Shown: piece after piece, positions 12,776 to 13,734 of the stretch
Layout: each line of letters begins with the position of its first letter
Position numbering within the stretch: position 1 is the first letter of the stretch
NCBI GenBank assembly: GCA_902489855.1
Contig: CABUBS010000034.1
Coordinates: 1 to 13,734 of the forward strand
Direction of reading: 5' to 3'
DNA: 13,734 nucleotides
Source of the DNA: an uncultured Collinsella sp.
Lineage (GTDB): Bacteria > Actinomycetota > Coriobacteriia > Coriobacteriales > Coriobacteriaceae
Program-made: the position numbers and the translations under genes
The notes under the pieces: model-generated
What the model was told of the DNA's origin: nothing
What the model saw: the letters and a program-made list of their open reading frames with translations, nothing else
Databases searched by the model: none

Positions 12776-13734
12776 CTAGGCTTTTTTGGGTTTGTTGACG
12801 ATGATGATGCCGCCGCAGACCAACAACAGGGCAACGATGACGGTAACGGGGCTCGTGCCAGCGCCCTCGCCGAGCAGCAGTGCGCTCAACAGCACGCCAA
12901 AGACCGGGTTCATAAAGCCAAAGACCGACACGCGGCTGACGGGGTTGACGGCGAGCAGGCGGGACCACAGCGAGTACGCGACGGCGGAGATAAGCGCCAT
13001 GTAGATGATGAGCGCGATGGCGGGGGCGACTTCGGTGGGGGACAATGTGCCGCCCATCAAAAAGCCGATGGCGGTGAGGACCGGGCCGCCGACTAAAAAC
13101 TGCCAGCCGGCAAGCAAAACACCGTCGTGCTTGCGCGAGAAGATGCCGATCAGGCAGGTCGAAAGAGCGCCCGCGACAGTGGAGGCTAGGATAAAGCCCT
13201 CGCCATCGAGCGTGAAGCCAAAGGTGCCATCTGCGCCCGAAAGGTTGACAAGCGCGACGCCGGCAAAGCCCAACACGCAGCCAAGCACCTTGGCCGTATT
13301 GAGCTTCTCGGTGCGAAATGCCAGGGCGGCAAAGAGGATTGCGAGGAAGTTGGCGCTGGCCTCGATGATGGAGCTCGACATGGCACTGGCGCGCGAGAGT
13401 CCCAGGTAGAAAAAGAAGTACTGCCCGATAGTCTGGAAGAGCGACAAGACAAAGATGGGCTTGATGTCGCGCGCTTGCGGTACGAGGGGGCGGCGTTGGG
13501 CCGCGCTCATCCCAACGATAACCAGGACGCCGGCAAGCGTAAAGCGTAAACCTGCAAAGAGCAGCTGCGAAGCGCTATCGTGCGCCGGGATACCAAAGAG
13601 TGCGTAGCCGATCTTGATGCAGGGAAAGGCCGATCCCCAGAGTGCACAGCAAACAAGACAGCCCAGGATGAGTCCGGGCAGGGTGGCGAGATACGGCTTG
13701 CCGAGCGCCGCGGCGACAACCTGTACCGCAACGT
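12776..13734 (-). CDS. EamA/DMT family transporter, start beyond right edge
   Basis: A drug/metabolite-transporter superfamily protein with two EamA repeats, transporting an unknown small metabolite across the cytoplasmic membrane. The minus-strand frame is open from the stop at 12776 to the right edge, giving about 318 visible residues, which is already a full DMT length of about 300. An ATG at 13508-13510 is internal. The 74 codons upstream of it continue the first EamA repeat without a stop, including LILGCLVCCALWGSAFPCIK, a typical first-helix motif, and a second helix. No ATG or well-supported start occurs in that upstream part, so the true start lies just outside the window. About ten hydrophobic helices are present, and the protein ends in a short basic tail NKPKKA. 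The substrate cannot be told from sequence. Confidence 0.9.
   Translation of the reverse strand, partial: VAVQVVAAALGKPYLATLPGLILGCLVCCALWGSAFPCIKIGYALFGIPAHDSASQLLFAGLRFTLAGVLVIVGMSAAQRRPLVPQARDIKPIFVLSLFQTIGQYFFFYLGLSRASAMSSSIIEASANFLAILFAALAFRTEKLNTAKVLGCVLGFAGVALVNLSGADGTFGFTLDGEGFILASTVAGALSTCLIGIFSRKHDGVLLAGWQFLVGGPVLTAIGFLMGGTLSPTEVAPAIALIIYMALISAVAYSLWSRLLAVNPVSRVSVFGFMNPVFGVLLSALLLGEGAGTSPVTVIVALLLVCGGIIIVNKPKKA

Noticed and set aside
13508..13510. ATG as start of the EamA transporter
   Set aside because: The reading frame continues upstream with typical first-repeat helices, so this is an internal methionine.

Overview
The window looks like chromosomal DNA of a high-GC, anaerobic gut Actinobacterium of the Coriobacteriia, most likely Collinsella or a close relative. 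This is inferred from gene content and codon bias: GC-rich third positions, an electron-transferring-flavoprotein-linked 2-hydroxyacid dehydrogenase with a ferredoxin fusion, an LAxTG-type wall-sorting signal, and no respiratory genes. No rRNA, tRNA, CRISPR array, transposase, integrase or phage gene was seen.

Layout. (1) 1-942, minus strand: the first 45 codons of an unrecognised gene running off the left edge, then a DUF554 membrane protein. (2) 1061-4266, minus strand: a compact five-gene cluster with gaps or overlaps of 89 nt or less. In transcription order it holds a 98-residue protein resembling half of a DUF559-type nuclease fold, a membrane-anchored extracellular protein, a secreted beta-rich protein, a very small LAQTG wall-anchored protein, and a Cys-rich exported protein. 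I recognise no named system here; it is the best candidate for an undescribed surface module. (3) 4267-4611: a 345-bp divergent intergenic region packed with 11-bp direct repeats and three consecutive dyads. (4) 4612-8237, plus strand: a tight operon of a GlcD-family FAD oxidase, EtfB, and EtfA with an N-terminal 2x[4Fe-4S] ferredoxin domain. It has the same components as the electron-confurcating lactate dehydrogenase LctBCD of Acetobacterium woodii. (5) 8234-9046, minus strand: an HD-domain phosphohydrolase, converging on etfA so that both stop codons share one CTAG. (6) 9175-10180, plus strand: azlC-azlD, a branched-chain amino acid exporter pair. (7) 10323-11345: a KdgT-type 2-keto-3-deoxygluconate permease. 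(8) 11534-12676: a seven-helix membrane diguanylate cyclase lacking the usual inhibitory I-site, behind a leader with several inverted repeats. (9) 12776 to the right edge, minus strand: an EamA/DMT transporter whose start lies beyond the window.

How the parts may work together. The Etf-linked dehydrogenase would let an anaerobe oxidise lactate (or another 2-hydroxyacid) with NAD+ by co-oxidising reduced ferredoxin. The surface cluster diverges from it across the repeat-rich region, so the two could share regulation, but nothing in the sequence proves a functional link. The right half is ordinary transport and signalling genes, each apparently a separate unit.
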